Assembly (NCBI GenBank): GCA_029718625.1
Contig: CM056389.1
Span: 11,512,228 to 11,576,227 of the forward strand
Reading direction: 5' to 3'
DNA from: Synaphobranchus kaupii
Lineage: Eukaryota; Chordata; Actinopteri; Anguilliformes; Synaphobranchidae
DNA: 64,000 bases
Under the pieces are notes generated by a model that saw only the letters and a list, made by a program, of their open reading frames with translations, did no database searches and had not been told where the DNA came from. The position numbers and the translations under genes are program-made. Below, piece after piece: positions 47,362-59,392 of this stretch (positions are counted from its first letter, which is position 1; every line of letters starts with the position of its first letter).

Positions 47362-47620
47362 CACTGCAAAAACCAAATCTTAACAAGCATTTTAATCTTA
47401 TATTTAGAGGTTAGAATCTTATTTCTGTTACTTTTTTGCTAAATAAGACAAACTATCTGCCAGTGGTGTGAGATAGTTTGACTCATTTCAAGATTTGCCA
47501 GTGGGGTAAGATAATTTCAATTTAAATTTCTTCCACTTTTGAGAAAAAAAAAAAGATTTTAAGTCTCATTTACGTCTCACGAGACTAAAACACTTGTTAA
47601 GACAGACATTTTTTGCAGTG
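47362..47620. mobile_element. MITE with CACTGCAAAAA termini and TA target duplication
   Basis: The left end CACTGCAAAAACCAAATCTT and the inverted right end CACTGCAAAAAATGTCTGTC share the outer 11 bases, then TTAACAAG. TA flanks both sides (47360-47361, 47621-47622). Internal TTGCCAGTGG-type repeats. TA duplication points to the Tc1/mariner group, tentatively. Confidence 0.75.
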
Positions 47621-47622
47621 TA

Positions 47623-48055
47623 GAAATGAGCCCCGAGACTGCCTAAGCCCGATGTATTTACGGCCCGATCTGGACCAGCCCAACAATATCTCGCCAAAAA
47701 GCCTGACCCAGATAGAACCTGATCTCTGATATAACAAGCCTACACCACCACATACCACAATAGAAACAGTTTCCCACAAGAAAGCTACTAGTGAAGGCGC
47801 TTGCGATCGCGGAATAGGAGGCAGCAACATATCTGTCAGCTGTTAACAACTATTGAAGAACAATGGCGCGAAGCGAAGCTTCTAGTTTTTGTAGTGTACC
47901 GTTATGCTCAACTAGCAAATTAAAACAGCCATATTTCAGCTTTCATGCTAATTTTTTAAACATGTTTTTCCTTCTGTTAAACCTAACTTTATCAATTTCT
48001 AAGGTGAGGAGGGGGGGTATATTTTGGTTTAACAATACACATCATATTATCTATG
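47623..48055. other. Unique intergenic stretch
   Basis: Nothing recognised beyond a poly(G) near 48010-48016. Confidence 0.4.
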
Positions 48056-48420
48056 CGGCGTCCTTGGCACAGTAGTTAGGTCAGGAGGTCAGGTTGCCTA
48101 TAGTCACAAGCTCTGAGAACTGAAAACGGATAACGTCTCTCCCTCCCAGCTCTTATATTATAACCAGACCTCTGGGCAAGGTCGTGTCTCATAACACGAT
48201 AGATAATATTATCAATGCACTGTGACCAATGAACTGATGTTTCTTCACATTCCTCCTCCTCCTTTCTGCACTGGTATAAAACTGGTATAAAAAGAGGTTT
48301 TGAGAACCTTCACATAATGCTTACAGCGCCAGCGTGTTGCTTTTCCCAGCGCTGTTATTTTATTTATTTTTTCTTCTTTCTTCTTTAATAAAAAAGTACC
48401 CTTTCTCAGCATGGCCTGGA
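48056..48420 (+). promoter_or_regulatory. LTR-like or promoter-like block (CCAAT, TATA, AATAAA)
   Basis: Ordered signals on the plus strand: CCAAT in GACCAATGAACTG (about 48224), GGTATAAAAAGAGG (TATA, about 48284) and AATAAAAAAG (about 48388). This is the layout of a compact LTR of about 350 bases. Clear TG/CA ends and a target duplication were not found, so a cryptic promoter is an alternative. Confidence 0.4.
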
Positions 48421-48674
48421 CTTCAATTTATTTAGAGAATTGCAAAGTGAAGTTTTCCTTCAGACACCTTTTTTTTGGTTTTCCCTTTTGGCCTTCCGTC
48501 CACGCTCTCTCCGTCTCTGAGCGCCGGCGATCCTTTTCCCGCCTTTTGCTTTTTTTGCTCATTTGCCTTTTGAACGGACAAATTAAACATGGCGAATCTC
48601 ATTTTGTGAAAAGCGAGTCTGCGCCTTCGCGGGGCCCCCGGGTTGTTAGTTTAGCGGCTTCCGCTGCGTCTCCC

Positions 48675-48940
48675 GCGGTGGCTCTGAAGTGCAAAACACA
48701 AACGAGAAAAGAAAAGTAAAAAAAAAAACTAAAACTCGCGCCCCTGAAGTGCAGACGCAGAAATCAAAGACAGGAACCTGTGGCCCGGAGCTGCAGACGC
48801 AACACTCGAAAACAAAAAAACCCTTGGCTCTGAAGTGCAAAAGACAAAAACTGCAATAAAACACAAAAAACCAAAACTTGAAGTACAAAACACAAACACA
48901 CAAAAACTAGCACCCCTCAGGTGCAGATGCAATAAGCAAA
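48675..48940 (+). repeat. Diverged tandem repeat around CTGAAGTGCAAA
   Basis: About six decayed units, each with a (C)CTCTGAAGTGCA or CCCCTGAAGTGCAGACGCA core followed by an A-rich run, spaced 40-60 bases. It begins just after the promoter-like block and a 102-codon open frame (48411-48719) of unknown meaning. Confidence 0.65.
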
Positions 48941-49292
48941 AACAAAAAGGTGACTTAATTATGGAAATGCCTCATTCTGATCCCAGCGCTGTCAAACTCT
49001 TGGCGTAGTTTGCATCAATTTACTTCAAAGCAGCTTGTAACAACATTGTCTCCATGTCTCCAGAGGTTGTGTTTGTATCTATTGTGCTCAATTATTCTTC
49101 AAAAAATCTTTCAAGAAATAATTGTATATTTGCTTAGAACTATTTGCTATGCCGCCAGCAACCGGACCAGTGCCTCAAGGAACGAAGTGGGCTACCAGCA
49201 TGATATAACAACTCTCTTATTTATGATTATATTTGTGAATAAATGCTAGAGAAAATTAATCTGTTCATATGCACTGCCTCTGCAAACATACT
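48941..49292. other. Unique intergenic stretch
   Basis: Nothing recognised. Confidence 0.4.
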
Positions 49293-49450
49293 GGGCCTCA
49301 TTTATCAATATGGTTGTAAAAAAGTAGCATACAGTATATTTGACGGATCCAGCTTGTGTACGAAATTCTCACGTCTGATTCATCGAGCTTGTGTAAATCA
49401 CTGATCTGAGCGTGAATGTATGATAAATCAGACTTGATCGTATATTAGGA
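49293..49450. mobile_element. Possible MITE with GGGCCTCATTTATCAA end
   Basis: GGGCCTCATTTATCAA at the left and TGATAAATCAGAC on the right form a loose inverted pair. The left motif is a frequent fish MITE terminus. Confidence 0.4.
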
Positions 49451-49617
49451 AGCGCTTTCACATCATTATAAATATATATATATATTTTTTTTGTTCAGAT
49501 CTGTCATTGTTATATCAATAAATTGTTCTGTTTTGAAGAAAGAAAACCGTGTTTCTCGATTATTCGGAAAAGTAATCGATAGAATAATCGTTAAGAAAAT
49601 AATCGATAATTGCAGCT

Positions 49618-49805
49618 CTAGAATGGATCTCTATGGGAATTGGGGGGGGGGAGGTAGATTTAGCTGTAAATTATGCTGTAACAGTATGGAATACATGGTT
49701 GTCTAAATGACTGTAGGTTTTCAAGGCTATATCAGGTATCAAACAAGCCTCAAACCATCACTCTGCTGCCAGATATGCAATAGATATGGATGGATCACTT
49801 TAAGT
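49618..49805 (-). mobile_element. Repeat family B, copy 3 (inverted)
   Basis: AATGGATCTCTATGGGAATT, CAAACAAGCCTCAAACCATC and GATATGGATGGATCACTTTA are the inverted blocks of copy 1. Confidence 0.72.
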
Positions 49806-49998
49806 GCCACTAGGGGTGCCAATAATTGTGGCACACGTGGTTTTGTTAAAAATAATTATTTATTCATGTGGGATTTATTCTTTTATTTCTCACAATAAAT
49901 TAACTTGGATTGGATTTTTCTCATTTTTCAGTGTGAGATTAAGCTAATTCACCTTTTTACTCATCTTTACCAGAGGTGCCAATAATTGTGGAGGGAAC
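49806..49998 (+). mobile_element. Tc1/mariner-like 3' end
   Basis: GGGTGCCAATAATTGTGGCA near the start and GAGGTGCCAATAATTGTGGA then GGGAACTGTATAT at the end are typical of a Tc1-type 3' region in fish. Confidence 0.7.
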
Positions 49999-51513
49999 TG
50001 TATATATCGGTGATTGACAGGACCTAATGGCAAATTCCAAAATGTGATGTAAGTGTAATTAACAGGTTTGTCAATTCCTGGATATGCCTGGTCCTATTTT
50101 CTACTACGCGGGTATAGATTTTTGTTCTTGGAAGTCTTCCAGTTTCATGCGGCTGTTCAAAAAATGCCTGCTAATGGTTTTTAAATAATCTCTGCTAGTT
50201 CTTAGTGCTCCTGTATATATGCCTACTGATTTGTTTTCAGTTGTTTTGTTTTTTTTACACAGTACTTTACTGTTCATTCTGTCATTACCCTCTAATGGGC
50301 GCTGTATATATGTGCAGATACGTCACTATGCCCCTTGACATGGATCTGCAATATATTTTTATTGCTGTAGAGCAAAAATCCCTTTTCTATACTAATGCAC
50401 CTGGTTTATTCTCTGTTGTATGCTTTGAAAGGTTTCTAGGATGCCTCTTTGGCCCATTCTGCAAAGATTTTCTCATGTACTATTAAGACCACTCACTCAT
50501 TTATTCTTCCTTCATTTTGGAAAGAGTTTTCTTTAAGAACCTGTGTGAATCTAAAGACCCTCTTGTCCAGAAGCCTTTTATAAACATTTTAGTATTATTA
50601 AATTAAAAAAGAACCCTTAGCGGTGAAGGAGGTGGTTGTAACTTGCCAAAATATGTAAAAAAAATATTTAAAAAAAAATAAACTAAAGGCTATTGCTGTA
50701 GGCACCTGTTCACCGGCTGCAAATTCTAGATTACTACCTAACTACAACAACAAAAACAAAACCCCTCAAAAAAAAAATCACCCTCTAAAAAATTAGACAC
50801 CAATCTTTACTTGGAAAGATTTCAGGGGCTATTATTAAATGCACCCAGTGCCAGCCCTAATCGGTCGGTGTTCTTCATGTCCTTTAATCCTAATTAAGCT
50901 CCCTGCCTCTACGGCCCCTGTTTAAACACTCTTCATCAAGACTAACCATACCCATCTGCGCCCCTCCGGGTCCCAGTGTAAGCCCTTCTATTTGTACAGA
51001 TGTTAAAAATGGATCCTGTTCCAAGTGGAGCCCCGCTGCGCCGTAGATCTAAACTTCTCAGTCCCTCACAGAGGTCGGGGGGGGGTATAGGTGTAGTTTT
51101 CGTCAGGCACACACCCCAGCGCTTTACCATGAGGCTGATTTTGTCCTCCAGCACTTATTTAAAAATAAATAAAAAAAATGTCGATTTTTTTTTTTTTTAA
51201 ATGTTCTGGAAATAATTCAACTGTGCTAAGGCTGCCAGGGGAAATGGCACTAGGACCAAAACAGAGGAATGAATATCCTCTCAGTGCATTAATTGGTGCT
51301 AGCAGCTTGTTGAGGGGTTAGGCAGTCATGTTGTGAGAAGTGGTGACCGGCGGGGAATTGCCAGCTAACTGCAAGGTGAGGGAGGTTGTATTCATCAAAA
51401 AGATTAGTTTTGATTAAAATGTTTGAATTTAAGCATTTTGTATTTGTTTTTGGGCTACAGCCTTATCATTTAACAAAAGCTAACCAGCCTTTATGAGATA
51501 GCTACAAAGGGTG
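49999..51513. other. Unique intergenic stretch with candidate regulatory DNA
   Basis: 50820-51130 is GC-balanced, non-repetitive and holds a poly(G) at 51079-51085. A-rich runs lie at 50655-50690 and 50757-50780. No gene is supported. Confidence 0.35.
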
Positions 51514-51531
51514 CCCCCCCCCCCCCCCCCC
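51514..51531. repeat. Poly(C) run, 18 bases
   Basis: Uninterrupted C tract. Confidence 0.95.
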
Positions 51532-51737
51532 ACATCCATCCCTCCCTCCCCTTTCACAACCACAAAACTGTCCTGGGTTACAATCCAAGCAAAAGCTTTG
51601 ACTGGCAGCTTATTTTATGAAAACATTAATTTCCTTTGCCTTACCTTGAAGTAAAAAAAAGAAAGTTTCCAGTCCAAAAGTCTAAGAAGACAAAAGGAAT
51701 GCTATTGCAAAAAAAATGTTGCAAAAAGGAGTGAGTG

Positions 51738-51739
<2 letters not shown>

Positions 51740-51812
<73 letters not shown>
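51740..51812. repeat. (AG)n microsatellite
   Basis: About 36 perfect AG units, a purine-only strand able to form triplex DNA. Confidence 0.97.
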
Positions 51813-51814
<2 letters not shown>

Positions 51815-52129
51815 GTATTATCCTGTAAGACTCAGAGGAGACCTAATGCATAGGATCACACACACACTGATCTGTATGTTCTCAGAATAAAGTAACCTCA
51901 TAGAAACACTGGCATGGCTTAAGGTTGTTGTTTCACAACAAACAAATCTTAACTCCTGTGAAAGCTGTGCGGTTTCTCGTTCGTGACTTTCCTTTGATAT
52001 AGGCTACGCAGTTCAAAGCCTCGTGCCACAAGGTAACTTACATCACTTTAGTTGCTTTTGTTTCCATGATTTGAGCTGCTTTCCGTGGAAGCATTATTCA
52101 TATTGTTATATTAATTTCTGCCTCAGTTT

Positions 52130-52410
52130 GGAACGTTCGGTCATATCTGCAGGCCCGCTCCCTCGCCGCGAGGTCATCCGTCCCCCCGGTGGGAGGAGAG
52201 CGGGAAGGTGCCCTCCGTCCAAAAAACCGCCTGCAGCCAGCCGCCGCTTCCTATTCGCTTGCCAGTCGCCGCCTGAATTCTCCGAAGGGCGGAGAAGCCG
52301 CACGGCGAGTCAGGGAATGCGCGGCTGACCGAAACCCTCCCTGGGTTACCCTGGCGACCCGGGAGAATTCCCTCAGTGCAGCCAGCGTGTGTTCGGGATC
52401 CGATGCGGAT
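52130..52410. promoter_or_regulatory. CpG-dense island in the gene desert
   Basis: Roughly two dozen CpGs in about 250 bases by eye, well above the surrounding DNA. It is followed to 52650 by AT-rich sequence with ATTAATTGG and TTAATTAAG homeodomain-like sites. A 154-codon plus frame (52189-52653) crosses both compositions without a known domain. Best candidate for a distal promoter or developmental enhancer. Confidence 0.45.
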
Positions 52411-53645
52411 TGTAAGAGCGTTATGCCTCCGATAGGACCGATAGCTCTCATTCCTAATTGGTTCTTTAACACAATGAACGAGTTATTAATTGGTTCTGAC
52501 AACCCAGCTCAACTTAAACTGCCCCTAGCACTGTTAATTAAGAAATGCATCCCTCATTTAGTCCAACAAAGCATTAAAACACGCATTTCATTGTGCATGA
52601 AACTTGCTCCCTCAAAGCCTCTCCCCCCTTTAAACATCATCAGTTTCCAATAGACCAGTACACACTAGTATAGAGAGTGGAAGGGGTATTTACAGTTTTA
52701 TTGTATTTTTTATTTGTTTTTAAATAAATGCAAAGCATGTCACGTTTCTGATTAGTCCTTACCTTCCTTCATTCGTGATCATCTCTAAGAGAATGTTGTA
52801 TAATAAGTGACTTGGAAAGGTGTAGTTGCACATACCGCCTCCAGGTCAGGGTCATGCCCTACGACCCTGTTTGATTGAACAGGCAATGCATAACTGCAGT
52901 TTATTTCTCTGAGGTTACATCTAATGCATATATTCAAACATATGTTCATTTCATTTATAGCCCACAGTGTATATATACATATATAAATATAGCTAGCAGG
53001 TATAACTGATTAGCTTCATAGATTCTCTATAGGCCATCCACTATCTGCTCTGTGGAGATTCGTTGGCCTGTATCCCCCAACAGATAAGGAACAGGCCAAA
53101 GGGTAGATCATTACCACGGTGATGGAGGGGTTTGATCTCCTCCCGTCACTTATTCTTTGCTCTTTATTTTTGAAGTTCTGTCCTCATTATAAACCGGAGT
53201 TACTTTTATAATGTATGCGTGCCTTCAGAAATGACTTGATCCCGGTAATGGAAGCATACTGAGGTTAGAGACAGCTTTCCTTAGGTTGGCCTGTCACTTA
53301 GCAGTGACTCCCGCTGAATTTTGATTTTTTTCCCTCTTCTCACGACTTTTCAACGGGAATCAGATTTCGAAATGCAAGACTGTAAGTCTGGTACCATAGA
53401 CTGACTTTTCAAAAGTCAGTTTGAATGTATGTGAAATGCACATAAAAGCAGTGATTTGTAAATTCTCTTTTACATACTGTATATTTAATTGAAAACACTA
53501 CAAAGAAAGGATATTTAATGTTTTACCTTATCAACTTTATAGATTTTTGTAAATATACGCTAATTCCGAATTTGATGCCTGCAACACGTTTAAAAAAAAA
53601 TAAAGGGGCAAAAAAAAAAGTTTTTTTTTGCCCCTTTCCACAGGT
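52411..53645. other. Intergenic stretch with candidate regulatory DNA
   Basis: 52420-52620 and 53020-53310 are non-repetitive with clustered AT-rich and GATAAG-like motifs (AACAGATAAGGAAC near 53078). 53590-53640 has A- and T-runs forming an inverted GGGGCAAAAA pair. No gene recognised. Confidence 0.35.
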
Positions 53646-53995
53646 AAACAGGCGATCATGACTGGGTATCAAAGAATAAAGAATATCAAAAGACTCTTGA
53701 TATCTTATTTTCAGGTACTTACAAGCGATACTATAACCTCTCTACATTTGAATGTATCTCTATGGGAATTGGGGGGTGGGACTATTACATGGGAATAGTA
53801 TGGAACCCATGGTTGGATAAATGGCTGTAAGTCATCAAGGGTCTGACGTATCAAACGAGCCTCAAACCATCACTCTGCTCCCAGATATGCAGTAGATGTG
53901 GATGGATCACTTTAAGGGTTGTTTCACCTGACTTATTTTCCTATTGAACTCTACGGAAAAATAAGTCAGGAGAAGCAACCCTTCAATAGTGTAAA
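53646..53995 (-). mobile_element. Repeat family B, copy 4 (inverted)
   Basis: AGACTCTTGATATCTTATTT, GCGATACTATAACCTCTCTA and CAAACGAGCCTCAAACCATC are inverted blocks of copy 1. The right end is itself a small inverted repeat (GGGTTGTTTCACCTGACTTA against TAAGTCAGGAGAAGCAACCC). Confidence 0.75.
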
Positions 53996-54337
53996 AGTAA
54001 AACTGCAAATATCTAATCTATTATAGCCATCTTGAAAAATATGCTTTATGAAAACCGAGGTTTGGAAAAACACTCTTCATTTAGAGTACACATTGTGGAA
54101 TGTATTTATTTGGGGTTTCCTTTAAATGATTAATTAAAATCTTAGAAATGCAACAGTTTCGGTGTTAAACAAGCTTGCTATATGTGAATGTATTGAGCTT
54201 TTAATGCATATCTAATTGCGCATATAAAGTGTGCACTATGAGGACTGTTTTCTACCATCACTCCCTGTCCTGTTGTACCTCTAGTCTTACATTTTCCCCT
54301 CTCAATAGTTGCCTGCTTATTGTCTTTAATTCCATCA

Positions 54338-54375
<38 letters not shown>

Positions 54376-54379
54376 TCCC
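53996..54379. other. Unique stretch with (CT)n
   Basis: Contains (CT)n at 54341-54369; otherwise nothing recognised. Confidence 0.5.
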
Positions 54380-54720
54380 TTTACATTACATTCATTTTAT
54401 CCAAAGCGACATACAATAAGTGCATACCAACGAAGGTCACTGAAGCAAGTACAACAACAGGTCAGCAACATAGTCATGAACATTGAGTGTAGTACACACA
54501 GTAAGCAATGGTGAAGTCACCAAGACATTATAAACTATGAAATTAAACAGGAAATAAGAAACAGGAAACAAGCGAAAAACAGTTCCTATATGAAAATGGT
54601 ACTAGATTGGTAGGTCAGTCAATGTGGAGTCTGAAGAGGTGTGTCTTCAGACCATGACGGAAACCAGGCAGTGTTTGTTCTGCCACTAGGGAGCTAGGGT
54701 GGAGAAGCTCCACAGTCCAC
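54380..54720 (-). mobile_element. L2-clade LINE 3' UTR, minus orientation
   Basis: Starts TTTACATTACATTCATTTTA TCCAAAGCGAC, the inverted L2 tail. AGTCTGAAGAGGTGTGTCTT at 54630-54650 matches the inverse of the segment at 22978-23003 in the plus-strand copy. Confidence 0.78.
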
Positions 54721-54722
54721 AG

Positions 54723-54829
54723 CATGTGTGTGTGCGTGTGTGTGTATGTGTGTTTGCTGCGTGTGCATGTGTGTGTGTGTTTGCATGTGCGTGCGTGTGT
54801 GTGTGTGTGTTGCGTGTGTGCGTTTGTGC

Positions 54830-54863
<34 letters not shown>

Positions 54864-54869
54864 TACGCA

Positions 54870-54904
<35 letters not shown>

Positions 54905-54905
54905 T
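54723..54905. repeat. Compound (TG)n microsatellite
   Basis: About 180 bases of TG with CG and TTTGC interruptions. ORFs across it are artefacts. Confidence 0.97.
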
Positions 54906-56654
54906 GTGTGTGCACTCTAAACTGAGCTTGTATTTGATTGGCTTGCATAATGTACAATAGGCAGAGGAGCAGAAGGGAAAGGCCTCTGTGTCATCATCTC
55001 TAGTGTTTGTTTCTTGTCAGCCAATCAGCAGAGATCTAGACCCCACTAGGGAGGTCAAATAGAAATAAAAATGGCCAGGAATGCAAATGTATTATTATCC
55101 AAACAGCGCAGACTTTTGATTTAACTGCCTCCGGTCAAGAACTGTTATTACCCTTGGATTATCAGAATCGTTCAAAGCAGCTAACTAGGATTATTAACCA
55201 AATCAGCTAAATATTATTCTTTTCAATTTCCTATGTTCACCATTTCAAAGGGAAGATATTAAGCTAATATCTAAAAGCTATATTTCAAGTCATTAGCTTC
55301 TTTGCTTTAGGTGCTAGGCTCAATAAATATTGTGGAGAAAAATCCATCACATATTTTAATATCCCATCTTGTTTAAACAGACCACAAAATAAGTTTTTTT
55401 TGCCCATGTGTGCATATAAAGTGCTGGGATAGTATTAGTGAGAAACTGACAGAATGCGAGCTCTTAGCCCTGTTTACAAACTTTCCAAATGCCAGCTCAG
55501 ATTACAGTATTGGGACTCTGTGCCTTTATCTCTGCCGACTGAGTGAAACCTAAACTAAGCAGGTAGCCTCATCGCCGCTAACACTGAAACATTAGAAATT
55601 TGAAATCTATAACAGCTTTGCAGTGTGAAGGGACTGTGGGAGTTTTAGCGATAAACTCCCCACAGTTTGTGCAAATGCAAGACCAACTGTGGAGATGTGC
55701 CAGTCTGTGCTAGAAGCAAATCATCTCCGGGGTCTCCCCAGGCCTGAAGAGTCTAATTTAGAGACGCAGAAGACTCAGGACGTTCTGTAAAGTACCGCCA
55801 AACATCTGGTTGGGTCTGCAGGAGCCCGGCACTTTGGCACGAAAGCCCCGAACTCGACATTTCAGCGCAACTGAGGCAGGGCCATCATGAACCGAAAGGA
55901 TGATTTATGAAGTGCAGATGGATTTGGGCCGTCAGTGTTGGGTCTTACTCCCCCGTTTCCTGCTCCCATAAGTGTGACTCGTCTTGATTTGAGAGAGAAG
56001 GGACAGGGACTGCGGGTACCGTGTTTGCACTGTACCTCTTTCACCGAATATCAGCCAGTAAATGTGAACCATATCAGGGGAGAAATATAGAGTGAGTAAG
56101 AGAGAGAGAGAGAGGCAGAGAGACTCCACACCTGCCCTCTGAGGATATATTTGAAAGTATAGTATGGACAGCTGTGACCTCTGACCCCAGCTGCCCATAG
56201 CGTGGCAGAGTCTCGCAGATCAGAGCATGGGCTCAGGCTTCTGGAGACCGAGGTGGTCAACCGAGCAAAAGTACAAGAGGAGCAGTAGGTCAATAAAACA
56301 CAAGAGAGCACAGGAATGAATAACTCTATAAATGCTACGCAGCCAGAGCCAACAGGTACCGCTGCAACGTGTTGTTGTCGAAGCTCTCCGCCTGTTGAGA
56401 AAACAAAAGACCTTCCCTCTCTGACTGAAATATTGAGTCGGCTTGGCCAAAAAAAGACTGATATAAATATCGTTCAGAAAAGAACATTGTCCGCTTCAAG
56501 GTGTGACAGCTGATCTTGTGTGTGAACACTGAGGACTTGCTAATGGGTAATTATGGGTAATGTTAAGTATACTGCTAGACAAAAACAGGGTTATGTATGA
56601 GTAATTTTACGTGGGGGCACGAATACACAGTAAACCAGAAGAGTAAAGTCTGGC
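54906..56654. other. Unique intergenic stretch
   Basis: 55490-55990 is GC-balanced and non-repetitive. A short GA tract lies at 56098-56114. No gene is supported. Confidence 0.4.
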
Positions 56655-57430
56655 CCTTCCTCATCACCTACTCAACCCAGCTCTTAGTCCAGGTGTTGGT
56701 CATTGCCTGTTTGGACTACTGCAACTCCCTCCTCACTGTTCTCCCTGCTTCCACCATCAGACCTCCGTAGCTCATCCAGGACACTGCTGCTCACCTGGCC
56801 TACAACCACCTCAGGCTCAGCCTCATCACTTTCTCATCTCCCGTCACTGGCTAACGATATTGGCATACATCAATTCAAAACCATGGTGCTAGCCATGGGC
56901 AGCAAAATGGACCATTATGTCTTCAAACATCTCCATATACTCTCAGAAAAACGGGTTCTTTGGATTTTCTCCATAATAGCGGATACTATTTGGCTTGTCT
57001 CCTTTTGGGACACTTCCTGTACAAAAAAAGTTGAGAATACTCAACATTTCAAGGCAACCACTTCACTATTTATAATTTTTGAGTTTAGAGCTTACCTTAG
57101 ATTTTTGCCATCTAAAAGTTAAGACCTCAAAACTCCAAAAAAGTAAGTTGCCCTGGGATTTTGAGTATTCTCAACTCAGCTTTTTTACAGTGTAGTACTG
57201 CGTAAAAATAGGTTAACTGTAGAGTGGTATTTACTGCTTTGTACATTACAAATTTTTGGTTTTCTCTTCACTTATTTATTATAAACAGGCCTTCTGAGCC
57301 TTCTTGATGAGCTCTCGTTTGTGTTTTCTGAGACTAACATTGATGTTCTTCATCATAGGTTTTTCATAAGTTGCTGTGGATAAGAGTGTCTGCCAAGTGA
57401 TTGTGATAAAGTAACGTAATGCAATTACAT
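56655..57430 (+). mobile_element. L2-clade LINE 3' end, decayed, with nested MITE
   Basis: 56655-56880 keeps the DNA of the L2 RT block (encoding a LDYCNSLLTVLP-like stretch) with stops. The L2 tail GCTGTGGATAAGAGTGTCTG lies at 57373-57392. Between them sits a MITE (57018-57194). Confidence 0.7.
57018..57194. mobile_element. MITE with TACACTGTAAAAAA-type end inside the L2 copy
   Basis: GTTGAGAATACTCAA near the left and TTGAGTATTCTCAACTCAGC then TTTTTTACAGTGTA at the right are inverted copies. The left terminus is degraded to TGTACAAAAAAAG. Confidence 0.65.
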
Positions 57431-59028
57431 TAACAGGAAGTACACCGGAAAGCTAGTCGTTCCTTGGCCTGATAAATTTAATATAATTGATTTAATTTCC
57501 CACATACAGTCTGATAGAATTTACATTGCGTCGGCATGGCCAGAATGCACTGGCTATTGTTATAAGAACTGAGGTGTCAAGCTTCTGTACAATTCTATCA
57601 ACTGTCTCCTCTGATTTCTCACCAGTTCCCAACAATAGGATTGTGTATAAAAAAGTGCGGAGACGCATTTACATTAATACACAGCCGTCAGATCTCATTT
57701 TGTGGAGTCCTGCAAACTCATTCCTCATTATAAGGGACTTGTCTCCAGTCTCAGATATTTAATCTGAAGAATTTTAAATAGAGTTTAAGGAAAAGTGCCT
57801 CTGATGTAAGTAAAAACCCTACCGCGCCGGAGACGAACTGCCGCGTCTGCATGTCGGCATAAGAAGGGGGTCGGGTTGAATGGCGGAGCCGGAGCTGGCG
57901 CATTCAGATGAGCCTGCCTGTGACGGAACTCTGGGCTTTTTGAAAAAGGAGAGCGTTCCATTTCTGGGAGGGGGGGGGGGGGGCTTTTTCCAACCGAACA
58001 CCTCAGCCATCAGGCCTCCACTGAGTAACCGGGTCCCTGTCACTCACCCGCGAGTCTCACCTATCAATCACTCGCTCTCCCGTTGTCAATCACCGCGCTT
58101 CTCACCGCCTGTCACGCCGGTCTCGCGTTGTCAATAATCATACTCGCTGTCAAGCCGTTTCTCATCGTTCCCTCTCACTGCCAGTTGGCTTCCATCGTCG
58201 GTTGTGTTGTGTCTGTCTGCGAATCACCTACGCCGAGAGTCTCAGACACATCCCCCTCATTCATCACGCTCACATTCAATCACTCGGCAAATCACTCTTA
58301 TCAGGATCGATCAGATTCAATGTCGCTTTCTGTTATTTTGCAATTAATCCTTCTTTCTCATGTGGGTTACACCTCTACCTGTAATCAATATTTCTTAATT
58401 TATTTTTTTAAATATTTTTTTACATTTTTGTGCCCAGTTATGCAACTCTAAACCTAATAACCACAACTGCTACATATTTGATTGCGTGCTTCACAATCAA
58501 ATTTCCTGTACGAATATGACTTCCGCTATTGATTTTGAGTAGCCCGGTGGGACATGTTTTAATGGCCAATACGTTTTCATTTAAAAGTTTGTCCAGCATT
58601 TCACTTCATATCACAATCATAATAAAGCCTCCAAAATATGACATTTTAATTGTCCACAATGACCCAAATAAAAAACACAAATGATAAAAATCCATGTTGC
58701 CCCTGGAAAGAGAATATTTTCTGATTTAAACCAGGCAAACGGGAAATAATTGTCCCTACGATTTCTGCTGTGTTTGAAGGATGAGTTTCAATACTTAAAA
58801 ACGGCCTCTGGCAAATTAAACGGATTGTGTTCCGTGCCATCTCCTTGTGAAGCAAATTGCTTTTTCACTAGAAAGAATATAAACGCTGCCTCACTTTTTT
58901 AAATTCTACACAGGGAGGGTCACCGTGGATTGAAGCAGGTTATAATAAACGGTAATAACTGTCTCGACTATACACACATTTGTAATGAAAAGCTGCTAAT
59001 CAAAGGTGTATTCATGGGGGCCGTCGAT
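57431..59028. other. Intergenic stretch with CpG-rich block
   Basis: 57815-58260 is CpG-rich, with repeated (T)GTCACTC/(T)ATCAATCAC-like short motifs and a poly(G) at 57968-57982. 58500-58990 is AT-rich and non-repetitive. No gene is supported. Confidence 0.35.
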
Positions 59029-59084
59029 GCTTTTAACACTCCTTACGCGTCGATGCTTTTAACACTCCTTTTAACTCCTTACGC
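59029..59084 (+). repeat. Short tandem duplication, CGTCGATGCTTTTAACACTC unit
   Basis: The unit (with CTTACG) occurs at about 59022 and 59048, followed by a partial third (TTTTAACTCCTTACGCG). Confidence 0.8.
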
Positions 59085-59129
59085 GCGTTTCAGCATCTGA
59101 GGAATCCCCGCATGGTTACTCATCCCCGG

Positions 59130-59220
59130 TCACTAACATTTATCAAAGGGGTTTTATATGGCGCCTTTCATGGTCTCAAAGCTCTTTAGAGCAAAGGGCG
59201 GGAGGACGCTCAACAGAATC
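59130..59220 (-). mobile_element. LINE-like fragment
   Basis: TTATATGGCGCCTTTCATGG then TCTCAAAGCTCTTTAGAGCA matches a common fish repeat. Short fragment only. Confidence 0.5.
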
Positions 59221-59368
59221 AGCACAGATGCGTACGTGCTTATCGTGCTTGATCACATCTAACAGAGTCACATGTATTCTATCAGTGTAACAATCTACTC
59301 TATCAGATTTGGTTTTATACTGAACATATTGCTGTAGGCCTATAGCACCCACTTTCCCATATTTTGGA

Positions 59369-59392
59369 GTGGGGGGGGGGGGGGGGCGGGGG
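59369..59392. repeat. Poly(G) run
   Basis: G tract of about 23 bases with one C. Confidence 0.9.

Noticed and set aside
52189..52653. 154-codon frame as a gene
   Set aside because: It spans a CpG island and AT-rich flank with an abrupt composition change, has no domain and overlaps other long frames, as expected where CpG density lowers stop frequency.
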